From UBA6772 sp965183875 (lineage in GTDB: Bacteria > Bacteroidota > Bacteroidia > Flavobacteriales > UBA7430), in NCBI GenBank assembly GCA_965183875.1, contig CBCYMK010000028.1, positions 124,001-188,000 of the forward strand: a stretch of DNA of 64,000 bases, written 5' to 3'. A program made the translations under genes and the position numbers. Shown here one piece after another: positions 44,375 through 53,674 of this stretch (positions within the stretch are counted from its first letter, which is position 1; the number at the start of each line of letters is the position of its first letter). The notes beneath the pieces were generated by a model that had not been told where the DNA came from, did not search any database, and saw only the letters and a program-made list of their open reading frames with translations.

Positions 44375-45937
44375 ATGGCAGGAGGTAATTTATCACCAAG
44401 GCAAAAAATGATTAACATGATGTATCTCGTGTTAACTGCATTATTAGCCCTCAACGTATCAAAGGATATCTTAAAAGCTTTTCAAAAGGTTGAAGGTTCT
44501 TTGAGTCAAGCGGTGCAAAATATAGGTGTACAAAACAACTTAATGTATTCTGAGTTCCAAAAAGCTGCAGAAAATAACCCACTAAAAGTTGGTATGTGGA
44601 AAGACTTAGCTTTCGACATTAAAGACGATGCCGAGGGTTTGAGAAAATACATTGGTGCTTTAAAAGATTCTTTGATTATTAAAACGGGTGGTTTTGATGA
44701 AGAAGGACATCTAGTAGGGATGGACAACCTTGAAAAGGTGGCCAACGAAATGTTGAAAAAACCAAAAAAAGGGGAGCTTCTGAAACTAGAAATCGAAAAA
44801 TACAGAGATTATATGCTCAGTATTGAAGGTGTTTCTGAAAATGAAGATTTATCAACTCTTATACAAACGACTTTTAACGTAGATGACATTGCCCATAAAG
44901 GACAGTCAATTACATGGGAGCAAGATAGATTTGATCATTACCCACTAATTGCGGTACTTACCTTCCTAACACAAATTCAAGGTGATGTTGTAAACATCGA
45001 ATCTAAAGTGGTTGATTATTTAAGAAGCAATATTGGGGCTGATGATATGAAGTTCTCTACTGTTGCAGCTCAGGTAATTTCTCCTAAAAATTATGTAATG
45101 GAAGGCGATAGCTTTAAAGCTAGTATTTCTATTGCAGCTTACGATGACTCTCAGTCACCAACTATTATTGTTACTGACGTATTCATTAATGATACTTTAC
45201 CAGACTATAGTCAAGCTGATACTATTCATAATGTTGTAGATGGTAAGGGTATGTATAGTATACCCGCAAGAGGAATTGGTGTGCAAAAGCGCGCAGCTAA
45301 AATTCTTTTAGCGACCGAAACAGGTGTTAAAGAATACGAAGAGATTTTTGAATATCAGGTAGCTAAGCCTATGGCTGTAGTATCGCCTACTAAAATGAAT
45401 GTATTTTATAGAGGTGTACCTAATCCAATAGAGATTTCTGTTCCTGGTTATTCGCCTGAAGATCTTACGGTTTCGGGTACAAACGTTACTCTCAAGAGAA
45501 TTAAGCCTGGTCAGTATGAAGCTACAGTTCGCGATAAGGCTAAAGGTGATTCAAAAATTACTGTGAAAGCTAATGGTAGAACTATTGGTAAGCCAATTGA
45601 GTTTAGACTAAAAAGAATTCCTTCACCTTCTGCTAGCATTAACGGGAAAAAGGAAGGAGTTATGTCTAAGGGTAAATTAAGTAAAGCGCAAGGTATTGCA
45701 GCTACACTACCAAATTTTCCATTCGATCTTAAGTATACTGTTCAATCTTTCGACGTACGTTTAACAGACGGAGAGTATACCAAGACTATAAAAGTAAAAG
45801 GAAATAAGTTTACGGCAGAAGTTAAAGAAAAGATCTTAAAACTTAAGCCTGGTTCCGACATCTCATTTACAAATATTAGGGCTAAGGGCCCTGATGGACG
45901 TAAGCCATGTGGTGCAATAATTTTGACAGTACAGTAA
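44375..45937 (+). CDS. gldM: T9SS motor shaft protein GldM/PorM
   Basis: 520 residues. The N-terminus (LSPRQKMINMMYLVLTALLALNVS) is the diagnostic single transmembrane helix of GldM; four periplasmic domains follow and reach toward the GldKN ring. The length is normal. It transmits motor rotation across the periplasm. Confidence 0.96.
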   Translation: MAGGNLSPRQKMINMMYLVLTALLALNVSKDILKAFQKVEGSLSQAVQNIGVQNNLMYSEFQKAAENNPLKVGMWKDLAFDIKDDAEGLRKYIGALKDSLIIKTGGFDEEGHLVGMDNLEKVANEMLKKPKKGELLKLEIEKYRDYMLSIEGVSENEDLSTLIQTTFNVDDIAHKGQSITWEQDRFDHYPLIAVLTFLTQIQGDVVNIESKVVDYLRSNIGADDMKFSTVAAQVISPKNYVMEGDSFKASISIAAYDDSQSPTIIVTDVFINDTLPDYSQADTIHNVVDGKGMYSIPARGIGVQKRAAKILLATETGVKEYEEIFEYQVAKPMAVVSPTKMNVFYRGVPNPIEISVPGYSPEDLTVSGTNVTLKRIKPGQYEATVRDKAKGDSKITVKANGRTIGKPIEFRLKRIPSPSASINGKKEGVMSKGKLSKAQGIAATLPNFPFDLKYTVQSFDVRLTDGEYTKTIKVKGNKFTAEVKEKILKLKPGSDISFTNIRAKGPDGRKPCGAIILTVQ

Positions 45938-45955
45938 TTTAAATACGCAACGAAC

Positions 45956-46834
45956 ATGAAAATCTTTAAGGTTGCCTTTACAGGATTAGTTTTATTAGCA
46001 GGGTCTTTTACCTTCGCTCAGACCAATGTATTGGATTATAATCCGAATGCTAGTGCTCTAGATGGACACGCTTTTGTAAAGCACCACGACTATCAAAATA
46101 GAGTATTAGACTATCCATTCGTAAGAGAAGACGATATTCTTTGGTCTAAAACATACATCCAACGTTTGGATCTAAGACAAAGAAAAAATCATCCTTTATA
46201 TTTCCCTACTTACCCTGTTAAAACTGGTGGTGGTGAAGTTAGAATGAATCTCGCAGCTAATCTTTTAAAAGCAGTTCTAGAAGATCAGTCATTAACGGCT
46301 TATGATTCAGAGTACTTTGACGAAGTTGTTACTTTAGAAAAAGTTCAAAAAATGCTTTTCGCTATCGATACTGTAGAATATGAAGATATTGATACTGGTG
46401 AGTTGGTTAGTGAAATCGATACTATTAGAGTTGAAAGTAAAGACATTAAAGAATATTTGATTATTGAAGATCGGTTCTTTGATAAGAAGAGATCTGTTAT
46501 TGATGTTCGTATTCTTGGACTATGCCCTGTTGCAGAAATCATGAATAAGGAAACTTTAGAAATCGAAAAAGTAAAGTTATTCTGGGTATGGCTTCCTGAA
46601 GCTCGTCAGTTGTTGGCAAATTCTACCGTATTTAATACACATAACAACGTTGAAAGACTTACTTATGATGAGTTCTTACACAAGCGTTTATTCACTTCGG
46701 TAATTACTAAGGAAACCAACTTATACGATAGAGCAATTTTTGAATATAAGAAAGACAGAATGCACCAACTGCTAGAAGCAGATCGCATTAAAAATGATAT
46801 CCGTAATACGGAATCTGATCTTTGGGAATACTAG
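45956..46834 (+). CDS. gldN: T9SS ring protein GldN/PorN
   Basis: 292 residues with a signal peptide cleaved near FTFAQ (about 21). The body matches GldN (VREDDILWSKTYIQRLDLRQRKNHPLYFP, RILGLCPV, VFNTHNNVERLTYDEFL). It complexes with GldK. It is the last gene of the T9SS operon; a terminator follows at 46855. Confidence 0.95.
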   Translation: MKIFKVAFTGLVLLAGSFTFAQTNVLDYNPNASALDGHAFVKHHDYQNRVLDYPFVREDDILWSKTYIQRLDLRQRKNHPLYFPTYPVKTGGGEVRMNLAANLLKAVLEDQSLTAYDSEYFDEVVTLEKVQKMLFAIDTVEYEDIDTGELVSEIDTIRVESKDIKEYLIIEDRFFDKKRSVIDVRILGLCPVAEIMNKETLEIEKVKLFWVWLPEARQLLANSTVFNTHNNVERLTYDEFLHKRLFTSVITKETNLYDRAIFEYKKDRMHQLLEADRIKNDIRNTESDLWEY

Positions 46835-46854
46835 AAATTCTTACTTAAAAATTT

Positions 46855-46879
46855 AAAAGCTCCCACTGGGAGCTTTTTT
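46855..46879 (+). terminator. Intrinsic terminator of the porP-gldKLMN operon
   Basis: A 10-bp stem (AAAAGCTCCC with GGGAGCTTTT, loop ACT) and T run. The next ATG begins only 3 bases after it. Confidence 0.85.
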
Positions 46880-46882
46880 CTT

Positions 46883-47944
46883 ATGAAGCAATTTGATTAT
46901 ATCGTAGTTGGTCAGGGTTTAGCTGGAACAACACTTACCTTTCGTTTAAAGCAAGCTGGTTATTCTGTTCTTGTAGTCGACAAACACCGCGAGGTTACCT
47001 CCTCTAAAGTGGCTCCAGGAGCCTATAACCCCATGGTATTAAAACGTTTTACACCATGTTGGATGATCGACCAGCAATTAGAGCCTCTTTATGATTTTAT
47101 TACTGCCTTCGAAAAACAATTTAATGTAGCAATACACGAGCCTATAAAACTATTAAGGCTCTTTAAGTCTGTGCAAGAACAGAATTTATGGATGGAGAAG
47201 TCTGAGAAAAACACTCTTTCTAGTTTCATGAATCCTAACTTCATAAAGAACAACAATTCGCAAATTTTAGCCCCTTTAGGTTTTGGAGAAGTACAACATT
47301 CTGGCCGAGTTAAGCTGCCTAAAATGATAGCCACTTTCAGAAAATTCCTTATTGGCGAAAATTCTTTATTAGATGAGGAGTTTGACTTTTCATCTCTTAG
47401 CTATACCGATGATGCCGTTATTTATAAATCGAATTTTGTAAAAAAGATTGTTTTTTGTGAAGGACACCGTTTAAGCTTAAATCCCTTATTCAATTATTTA
47501 CCTTTAATGCGTACCAAAGGAGAACTTCTAACGGTACGAATGAAAGGATTAAATCTTAAAGAACACTTAAAAAGTAGTGTGTCTATATTACCACTGGGTA
47601 ATGATTTGTATAAAGTAGGTGCTACTTTTAACTGGGACGATAAAGACGAGGTTTGTACTGATGAGGCAAAAAAAGATTTATTGAAAAGACTTTCAAGTTT
47701 TGTAAATTCACCTGTAGAAATTGTTAAACACGAAGCTGGATTACGCCCAACTGTAAAAGACCGAAGAGCACTCATAGGTCAGCATCCAAAGCACAAAAAT
47801 GTGTATGTTTTTAATGGCTTGGGCGCTAGAGGTTTACTTATAACACCTCTTCTATCACTTGAGTTTGTAGATTATTTAGCAAAGGGCATTCCTTTTAATT
47901 CAGAAGTAAATATTAACCGATACCAAGACCTTTACCCATGTTAA
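46883..47944 (+). CDS. FAD-dependent oxidoreductase (DAO family)
   Basis: 353 residues. The N-terminal FAD Rossmann motif is DYIVVGQGLAGTTLTFRL with the acidic end VVDK; a C-terminal GLRPTVKDRRALIG and NGLGARGLL-like motif completes a D-amino-acid oxidase/glycine oxidase (DAO) fold. The substrate is unknown. It starts right behind the gldN terminator and overlaps the following ABC-F gene by 7 bases. Confidence 0.85.
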   Translation: MKQFDYIVVGQGLAGTTLTFRLKQAGYSVLVVDKHREVTSSKVAPGAYNPMVLKRFTPCWMIDQQLEPLYDFITAFEKQFNVAIHEPIKLLRLFKSVQEQNLWMEKSEKNTLSSFMNPNFIKNNNSQILAPLGFGEVQHSGRVKLPKMIATFRKFLIGENSLLDEEFDFSSLSYTDDAVIYKSNFVKKIVFCEGHRLSLNPLFNYLPLMRTKGELLTVRMKGLNLKEHLKSSVSILPLGNDLYKVGATFNWDDKDEVCTDEAKKDLLKRLSSFVNSPVEIVKHEAGLRPTVKDRRALIGQHPKHKNVYVFNGLGARGLLITPLLSLEFVDYLAKGIPFNSEVNINRYQDLYPC

Positions 47945-49872
47945 CATTACAAAATATAGGCGTTCAATTTGGGGGAGAAATTCTATTCGATGACCTTAAC
48001 TTTATGGTTAATAAGGGCGATAGAATAGGGCTTGTAGGGAAAAATGGAGCAGGTAAATCTACCCTTTTGAAAATCATATTTTCGCAATCAGGTTTTACAA
48101 GTGGCTCCGTGAGCCTACAAAAGGAAAAAATAATAGGTTACCTTTCTCAAGATATAGATTTTGAATCTGGTTGTACTGTACTTGAAGAGTCGGAAAAAGC
48201 ATTTCCAAGAATAAAATTTTTACAAAAGGAACTGCTTTTTATTCAAGAAGAATTAGTCTCTAGAACAGATTACGAATCAAATTCCTACCTAGAATTAATT
48301 AATAAATCAACGGAGTTTGAACACGAACTCAATCTAATAGGAGGGTATACCTTTCATTCGAATATTGAAAAGGTCCTTTTTGGATTAGGATTTAAGCCTG
48401 AGGATTTAGGGAATAAGACAGAAACTTTTAGTGGTGGTTGGCGTATGCGTATAGAACTCGCTAAAGTACTACTGAGTAATCCAGATATTTTACTCCTCGA
48501 TGAGCCTACAAATCACTTAGACATTGAATCTATTGTATGGTTAGAAAACTTTTTGAAATCCTATAGTGGAGCCGTTCTATTGGTGTCTCACGATAGAGCA
48601 TTTTTAGATCAAGTTACCAATAGAACGATAGAAATTGCAAATGCTAAGGTTTACGATTATAAGGCGCCCTACACCAAATATTTAATGTTAAGATCTGAGC
48701 GTATAGAGCAACAGTTGTCGGTGCAGAAAAATCAAGAAAAAGAAATTAAACGTACGGAGGACCTCATAGATAAGTTCCGATATAAAGCTAGTAAAGCTGC
48801 ATTTGCTCAGAGTTTGATTAAGAAACTCGACAAAATGGACCGTATAGAGGTGGATAATAACAACCTTAAAAAAATGCATTTTTCTTTCCCTATGTCTAAG
48901 CCTTCCGGGAAAATAGTTTTGGAAATCAATGGTCTATCTAAGTCCTACGAAACTAAAGAGATTATCTCTAATTTAGATATGGAGATTGCTCGAGGAGATC
49001 AATTGGCTTTTGTGGGGCAGAACGGGCAGGGAAAGACCACCTTATTAAAATGTATTTTAGGCCACACCGATTTTTCTGGAGCTATAAAAGAAGGACATAA
49101 CGTAGATCTTAGTTATTTTGCTCAAAATCAAGCGGAGTTATTAGATTCTAGTAAAACAGTACTCAGCGTTATTGAAGACGTTGCAGACGATGCCTTACGC
49201 CCGAAATCTAGAGATATGCTAGGGTCGTTTTTATTCTCTGGTGAAGATGTAGATAAAAAAGTAAGTGTTTTATCTGGTGGTGAACGTTCCAGGTTAGCTC
49301 TTTGTAAAATGCTACTTCAAAGTTCTAATTTATTAGTCTTAGATGAACCTACAAATCACTTAGATATAAGTTCTAAAGAGGTCCTTAAAGCGGCTTTAAA
49401 AGCATATAAAGGCACTTTGATAATCGTGTCTCACGATAGAGATTTCTTAGCAGGTTTGACCAATAAGGTAGTCGAATTCCGCGATGGATTTATAAAAACC
49501 CATATCGGAGATATCAATGACTATCTAGGATTTAGAAAAATAGAATCTATGCGTGAGCTTGAGCGAAGGACTAAAATTGCTGAAACTCCAGTAATTGTAC
49601 CCTTAGCGAAGATAGATAGAAAGGCATTAGATAAGGAAATAAAGAAAGCATCCAATCAGTTGTCTAAAGTAGAACGTCAAATTTCAGATCTAGAGGATGA
49701 AATTGCAGCTAAAGACAAAGATCTAGCAGATCCTATAAAAAGCGTATCCTTATTGGCAGATGAAGCTTTCTTTAAAGACTACCAGAACTCTAAAGACTCC
49801 TTAGATACATTAATGGAATCGTGGGGTGACTTAGAAATTCAACTGGAAGAACTACTTGCACAAAGACCTTAA
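47938..49872 (+). CDS. ABC-F family ATP-binding protein
   Basis: 644 residues with two ABC ATPase domains and no transmembrane region: Walker A GKNGAGKST and GQNGQGKTT, signatures FSGGWRMR and LSGGERSR, and two copies of LDEPTNHLD. Between them lies the P-site tRNA interaction linker, and the C-terminal 70 residues form a coiled coil as in Uup. ABC-F proteins act on the ribosome (translation factors or antibiotic protection). Housekeeping Uup/EttA-like function is more likely than resistance here. Confidence 0.9.
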   Translation: MLTLQNIGVQFGGEILFDDLNFMVNKGDRIGLVGKNGAGKSTLLKIIFSQSGFTSGSVSLQKEKIIGYLSQDIDFESGCTVLEESEKAFPRIKFLQKELLFIQEELVSRTDYESNSYLELINKSTEFEHELNLIGGYTFHSNIEKVLFGLGFKPEDLGNKTETFSGGWRMRIELAKVLLSNPDILLLDEPTNHLDIESIVWLENFLKSYSGAVLLVSHDRAFLDQVTNRTIEIANAKVYDYKAPYTKYLMLRSERIEQQLSVQKNQEKEIKRTEDLIDKFRYKASKAAFAQSLIKKLDKMDRIEVDNNNLKKMHFSFPMSKPSGKIVLEINGLSKSYETKEIISNLDMEIARGDQLAFVGQNGQGKTTLLKCILGHTDFSGAIKEGHNVDLSYFAQNQAELLDSSKTVLSVIEDVADDALRPKSRDMLGSFLFSGEDVDKKVSVLSGGERSRLALCKMLLQSSNLLVLDEPTNHLDISSKEVLKAALKAYKGTLIIVSHDRDFLAGLTNKVVEFRDGFIKTHIGDINDYLGFRKIESMRELERRTKIAETPVIVPLAKIDRKALDKEIKKASNQLSKVERQISDLEDEIAAKDKDLADPIKSVSLLADEAFFKDYQNSKDSLDTLMESWGDLEIQLEELLAQRP

Positions 49873-49888
49873 GTTATGGATTCATTAT

Positions 49889-49920
49889 AAACGAAAAAAG
49901 CGCCAATCGGCGCTTTTTTC
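49889..49920. terminator. Bidirectional intrinsic terminator
   Basis: The inverted repeat ACGAAAAAAGCGCC/GGCGCTTTTTTCGT with loop AATC lies between the convergent ABC-F gene and the secreted-protein gene at 49923, serving both. Confidence 0.88.
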
Positions 49921-49922
49921 GT

Positions 49923-51875
49923 TTACTTTATTTTTTTCTCTACACTTGCATCATTGTATAAATAGATGAGTGTTGTTCCAGGTCTTGAATCTTCTGGATT
50001 TATCTCCTGACCTAAGAGGTTCACTACTTTTACTAAGCTTCTTATATCGTTGGGATGCATTTCTGGTTCCATGTCTATCACCCATTGCGGTATCGTTTCA
50101 CTAATACTTAGTCTTTCACCCATGCTATTTGGGAAGAAATAATTAGGTATTGCACCGTCAGTTTTTATTTGGTAACCCTGTCCAGGGATAAGATCGCCAA
50201 TCCCATTGAAACCAAATTCTGGCCAATACACTTCGGCGTTATTATTTTTAACAATCAAAATTTGTGAAGAAATAGCCTCTAGTGTAGCTACAACATCTTG
50301 CTGTTCTTTTCTAGTATAACCTATATTATTCCAGCCGTCCATAATCTCGATATAGATAGGCTCTTCTAATTCTGCTATTTGTACTAGGTAACCATTCTCT
50401 AATTGGTTAAAACTTTCTATTGTATTATTTAGGATTGTAGTCGCTTCTATTTGAGCTTGATTTGCAGCTTCAATGGTGTTGTTTAGTTCTTCTGCTGCAA
50501 CCGCAGCTGCTTGTTCTGCATTTACTTGCGCATTGTTAAGTTCTTCTTGCGCTATAGCAGCAGCAATATCGGCTTCAGAGATAGTCGTTTCTAATAGGGT
50601 CTCTAAGTTTAATGTATTCAAATTAGCGTTATCTAAATTAGCTTGTAACTCTTGGGAGTTTTCAACTTCATTAATAAAAGCTGCTTGCCAACTCGTAGTA
50701 CATGCTCCTTCCAAGCTACAAAATGCATTAGTATCGAACTCAACAAAATGATCATCTATACAGCCAGGTAGGCCAAAACACGATCCATCTTCTTGTTCTG
50801 CATCAGCATTAAAGTTACAATAGTCCGAGTCCATACATCCATAAATAGTAACATTAAAATCTATGTCTGTTACTACAAACAAGCCATTTGTTGTGTACGA
50901 AGGAAACTCTGGGCTTATATTAAAAGCCATTACATTTCCCTGCTCGTTGATCACAGCAAATATGAGCTCATTATCTCCAGCTAAAAGTCCATCTAATTCA
51001 TTTGTTGAGGCATCGTCTCCCCACAAAGCCATACTAAAGAAGTTGGCTTGTATTACGGTTAAACCTACACACTCTGTAAGCTGTCCATCCATGTTAAGGT
51101 CAGTAAATGCGGCAATAGTTTTGCCTTCTAGTCCATAACTAGTACTCAATTGAAAGCCTATTGTCATATTCGCACCCGTATTAGCTGGATTTATGAAGTG
51201 GCTGGTGTTTACCCCTAAGTTGGAAGTTTCTTTAGTACAAGATCCATCATCACATCCTGCAGTGTAACCTTGGTGGTAGTATTCGGTAAAAGTGTCGTCA
51301 GTACAACCAGGAAGTGTACACGATTCATCGTCTATAGTAGCATTTTGTGTGTAGTTACATGCGAGTTCATCCATACAACCATTTAAGTAGCAGCTACCAT
51401 CATCATCTGTTGCCTGCACATTAAAATTTTCTGCCCAGATAGAGGTACAGCCAAATACACAAAATGAGCTGATAATAGGAGCATTATTTTGTACGGCTAA
51501 ACCATTGGTGTGATAGGTAATTGGACTAGCCATTTCGATGGAATAGATATCTCCGCCATCAATTAATTGGAAGCTTATTAATTCATTCGCAACCGCACCA
51601 TCGATTTCTTCTGTTTGTGTGTCATCACCCCAGATAGCGATTGTTGTTTGCGGTAAGCCATCTATGGGAGAAGAGCCTAGGACCTCTCCAGAGCTCGATA
51701 AAGCAAGAAGATAAGCGTCAGGGTTGTCGTAATTTAATGCGTTCAGGAAATTGCCAGTTAGCATGATGGTCATATTACTTCCTGTATTTCCTATATATGG
51801 GCTAGGTAAATCGCACTGCGCATTTGAAAGGATAGGAAATGAAATGAACAAAATAAAGGAAAGTATGCTTTTCAT
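49923..51875 (-). CDS. Secreted multidomain protein with T9SS-type C-terminal sorting domain
   Basis: 650 residues. Signal peptide to about 19 (SNAQ). Two related domains (about 20-155 and 215-345) share TGSNMTI/TGANMTI and WGDDxxTxEIDG motifs. Four Cys/Asp repeats of the GC(M/T)D...DGSC kind lie at about 165-212 and 345-395. An Ala/Asn/Glu-rich coiled coil spans about 400-500. Next comes one copy of the GW...FNGIG...GQGYQ.K module, then a C-terminal VVNLLGQEI...LIYLYNDASVEKKI matching type A T9SS sorting domains. It is probably exported to the surface by T9SS; role unknown. Confidence 0.8.
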   Translation of the reverse strand: MKSILSFILFISFPILSNAQCDLPSPYIGNTGSNMTIMLTGNFLNALNYDNPDAYLLALSSSGEVLGSSPIDGLPQTTIAIWGDDTQTEEIDGAVANELISFQLIDGGDIYSIEMASPITYHTNGLAVQNNAPIISSFCVFGCTSIWAENFNVQATDDDGSCYLNGCMDELACNYTQNATIDDESCTLPGCTDDTFTEYYHQGYTAGCDDGSCTKETSNLGVNTSHFINPANTGANMTIGFQLSTSYGLEGKTIAAFTDLNMDGQLTECVGLTVIQANFFSMALWGDDASTNELDGLLAGDNELIFAVINEQGNVMAFNISPEFPSYTTNGLFVVTDIDFNVTIYGCMDSDYCNFNADAEQEDGSCFGLPGCIDDHFVEFDTNAFCSLEGACTTSWQAAFINEVENSQELQANLDNANLNTLNLETLLETTISEADIAAAIAQEELNNAQVNAEQAAAVAAEELNNTIEAANQAQIEATTILNNTIESFNQLENGYLVQIAELEEPIYIEIMDGWNNIGYTRKEQQDVVATLEAISSQILIVKNNNAEVYWPEFGFNGIGDLIPGQGYQIKTDGAIPNYFFPNSMGERLSISETIPQWVIDMEPEMHPNDIRSLVKVVNLLGQEINPEDSRPGTTLIYLYNDASVEKKIK

Positions 51876-51937
51876 TAGTCTGAGGGATTATAGATTTAAA
51901 AGCCAGGTAATTGCAAAAATCGAGCCATACAAATAAG

Positions 51938-53542
51938 TTATTTGGCCTTGAGTAAATGGATACTTACAGTAGCTTTTTCGCGATTAGGGAATGTAGTTGT
52001 GTATTTTTCTACAGGTTTTAAGTCAGCGAATTTAGCTGCGTTTAAAAAACTTTCCAATTCAATTATATACTGATCGGTATAGCCATGTGTAGCGTCGTAT
52101 GGCGTGCTCAAACTCGTTCCTATGTTCTTAGAAGCTATACTTGTGGGTATAGAGTGGAGTTCAACTATTAATAGTCCATATTTTTTTAAATAGGGCGTCC
52201 ATGCTTTAAGGTGGTTACTCAAATTTTGAAATAATTCGTTATTGGGTATTCGTCTACCTCGATAAGCAAAAGCACCCTCCGAGAGGCATTCTAAATCGGT
52301 AGATTTAGGTTTGGAATAAATTCTGTTATGATCTAAAAAGGTGCGTGTATTTAAGAGGTCTCCCAATTCAATTTGATGTTTTTTTAACAGCATTTCAGCT
52401 AGTGAACTGGGGTCGCTGATATCTCCGAATTCTACTTCTGCCCAGATATCTGCTTTATCCATATTTTTTTTTGTAGCTATTCGAGCTTTTTTATTATAAT
52501 CTACTCCAACTATAAATAATGGGTGTTTTTGTAGTAGTGGCCCTCTAGCTGTTTTTGTATAAATAACATCGAAAACATGTTCTATAAAAGTACCATCTCC
52601 ACAGCCCACGTCAATAATTCCCTTTGGTTGTGCTTCTATAGGTTTGTTAAATAATTCTACGATTATTTCATCCACCTTTTTGAAATAGGTTTTATGAGCT
52701 CCTCCGCTCCCCCAAACATTCATATATCTATACACGTGACTTTCATGACCGTATTTATCTTTTTCCCATAATTTATTTGGATCTCCTTTAAGAAGTGTTT
52801 CCAGATTTGCGAAGGTGGGTAAGTAGGAGATTGTTACTCCATAGGCACTGGCTCTTTTAATGAAGTAAAGTCCTTTTGAATTTAGCTTAATTGTGTTTTC
52901 TGTACTTATAATAAACCCACAGTCATTGAGTATTTCAATAAACCAGTTAAATACCTCGTTTGGGATTTTAAATGCTTGTGCGCTAAGTGAGCTGTGGAGA
53001 TTTAGTTTTTGAATTTCGCCGTTTATTCCAAGTGCAACTAGCATAGGTCCTAGTAAAATCCCTTCCATATGTATAGCCATACGATTAGCGATTTTGTTTT
53101 GGTTAGTAGATTTAAATTCTTTTAGGCTTGTCAATGCATCCCTAAGTTGCGAAATATTTGTGTCCTCAGAGATAATTGTACGCGGTCTTACGGTAGCGTT
53201 TTTTTGTAATTCATAAAATGGTTCATAATATTTAATGAGTTCAAAGGCTTTTTGTCCTTCTTCCTTTAACTCTATATAAATTTCATCTGTTGTATTGTCT
53301 ACCTGTCTGTTTAAATAATTTTGCGAGGCCAATATCCTCAATGCCACATTTAAATACCCTTCATTAGCTGCAAGTTCAGTATTTATTTCACTTAATTTCC
53401 ACTTTTTTTTAGTGTCAAATAGTTCAATAAACTTCATCTTTTTTAAGGTGCATATTGTAGGTATAAGAGCCCATCCATCTAAGTGAAGGAATATTTTTCT
53501 TCGAATAGTATCCCTATCTATTTTTGTTATAAGTGTTTCCAT
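51938..53542 (-). CDS. SAM-dependent methyltransferase with N-terminal winged-helix-like domain
   Basis: 534 residues, no signal peptide. Residues about 1-100 and 150-240 look like winged-helix/dimerisation domains as in O-methyltransferases; a class I Rossmann fold begins with DVGCGDGTF at 311-319, followed by an acidic ribose-binding segment (VGVDYNKKA). A RTFLDHNRIY segment near 395 recalls polyketide-type (AprA-like) methyltransferases, but I am not sure of that. It stands alone, without PKS or NRPS genes. Its upstream region looks like an attenuation leader with tandem Cys codons. Substrate unknown. Confidence 0.75.
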   Translation of the reverse strand: METLITKIDRDTIRRKIFLHLDGWALIPTICTLKKMKFIELFDTKKKWKLSEINTELAANEGYLNVALRILASQNYLNRQVDNTTDEIYIELKEEGQKAFELIKYYEPFYELQKNATVRPRTIISEDTNISQLRDALTSLKEFKSTNQNKIANRMAIHMEGILLGPMLVALGINGEIQKLNLHSSLSAQAFKIPNEVFNWFIEILNDCGFIISTENTIKLNSKGLYFIKRASAYGVTISYLPTFANLETLLKGDPNKLWEKDKYGHESHVYRYMNVWGSGGAHKTYFKKVDEIIVELFNKPIEAQPKGIIDVGCGDGTFIEHVFDVIYTKTARGPLLQKHPLFIVGVDYNKKARIATKKNMDKADIWAEVEFGDISDPSSLAEMLLKKHQIELGDLLNTRTFLDHNRIYSKPKSTDLECLSEGAFAYRGRRIPNNELFQNLSNHLKAWTPYLKKYGLLIVELHSIPTSIASKNIGTSLSTPYDATHGYTDQYIIELESFLNAAKFADLKPVEKYTTTFPNREKATVSIHLLKAK

Positions 53543-53552
53543 AATGTTTTAA

Positions 53553-53586
53553 AATAAAAAAAGCCCTCCATATTTATGGAAGGCTT
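53553..53586 (-). terminator. Leader terminator (hairpin 3:4) upstream of the methyltransferase
   Basis: On the minus strand AAGCCTTCCAT (53586-53576) pairs with ATGGAGGGCTT (53571-53561, one G-T wobble, loop AAAT) and is followed by TTTTTATTTT. It ends only about 10 bases before the methyltransferase ATG, so it would stop the transcript before the gene unless it is prevented from forming. Confidence 0.75.
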
Positions 53587-53609
53587 GAAATTAATAGATA
53601 TATACAATT

Positions 53610-53629
53610 TACCTCCCGATTAGGAAGTA
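53610..53629 (-). promoter_or_regulatory. Leader hairpin 1:2, alternative partner of the terminator stem
   Basis: TACTTCC (53629-53623) pairs with GGAGGTA (53616-53610; 7 bp with one wobble, loop TAATCG). The strand GGGAGG (53617-53612) can instead pair with CCTTCC (53583-53578) of the terminator stem, so hairpins 1:2 plus 3:4 and hairpin 2:3 are mutually exclusive, the standard attenuator design. Confidence 0.5.
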
Positions 53630-53661
53630 CAACAGTAGTTTGTATTTTTATAGTTTTTCAC
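53620..53661 (-). CDS. Candidate 13-residue leader peptide with tandem Cys codons
   Basis: GTG start at 53661, TAA at 53622-53620, encoding MKNYKNTNYCCTS. The two adjacent TGT codons lie directly before, and the second partly touches, hairpin strand 1. Ribosome stalling there on Cys shortage would free strand 2 to disrupt the terminator. The ORF is short and could occur by chance; its fit with the hairpins is the evidence. A modified-peptide precursor for the adjacent methyltransferase is an alternative reading. Confidence 0.4.
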   Translation of the reverse strand: MKNYKNTNYCCTS

Positions 53662-53674
53662 TTTTTAAATGTAG

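Noticed and set aside
47938..49872. Antibiotic resistance ABC-F determinant
   Set aside because: The layout with C-terminal coiled coil and general position favour housekeeping Uup/EttA-like function; no resistance gene context.
53620..53661. Leader ORF as a RiPP precursor as the main call
   Set aside because: No leader/core division, protease or transporter genes nearby; the overlap with mutually exclusive hairpins makes attenuation the better explanation.
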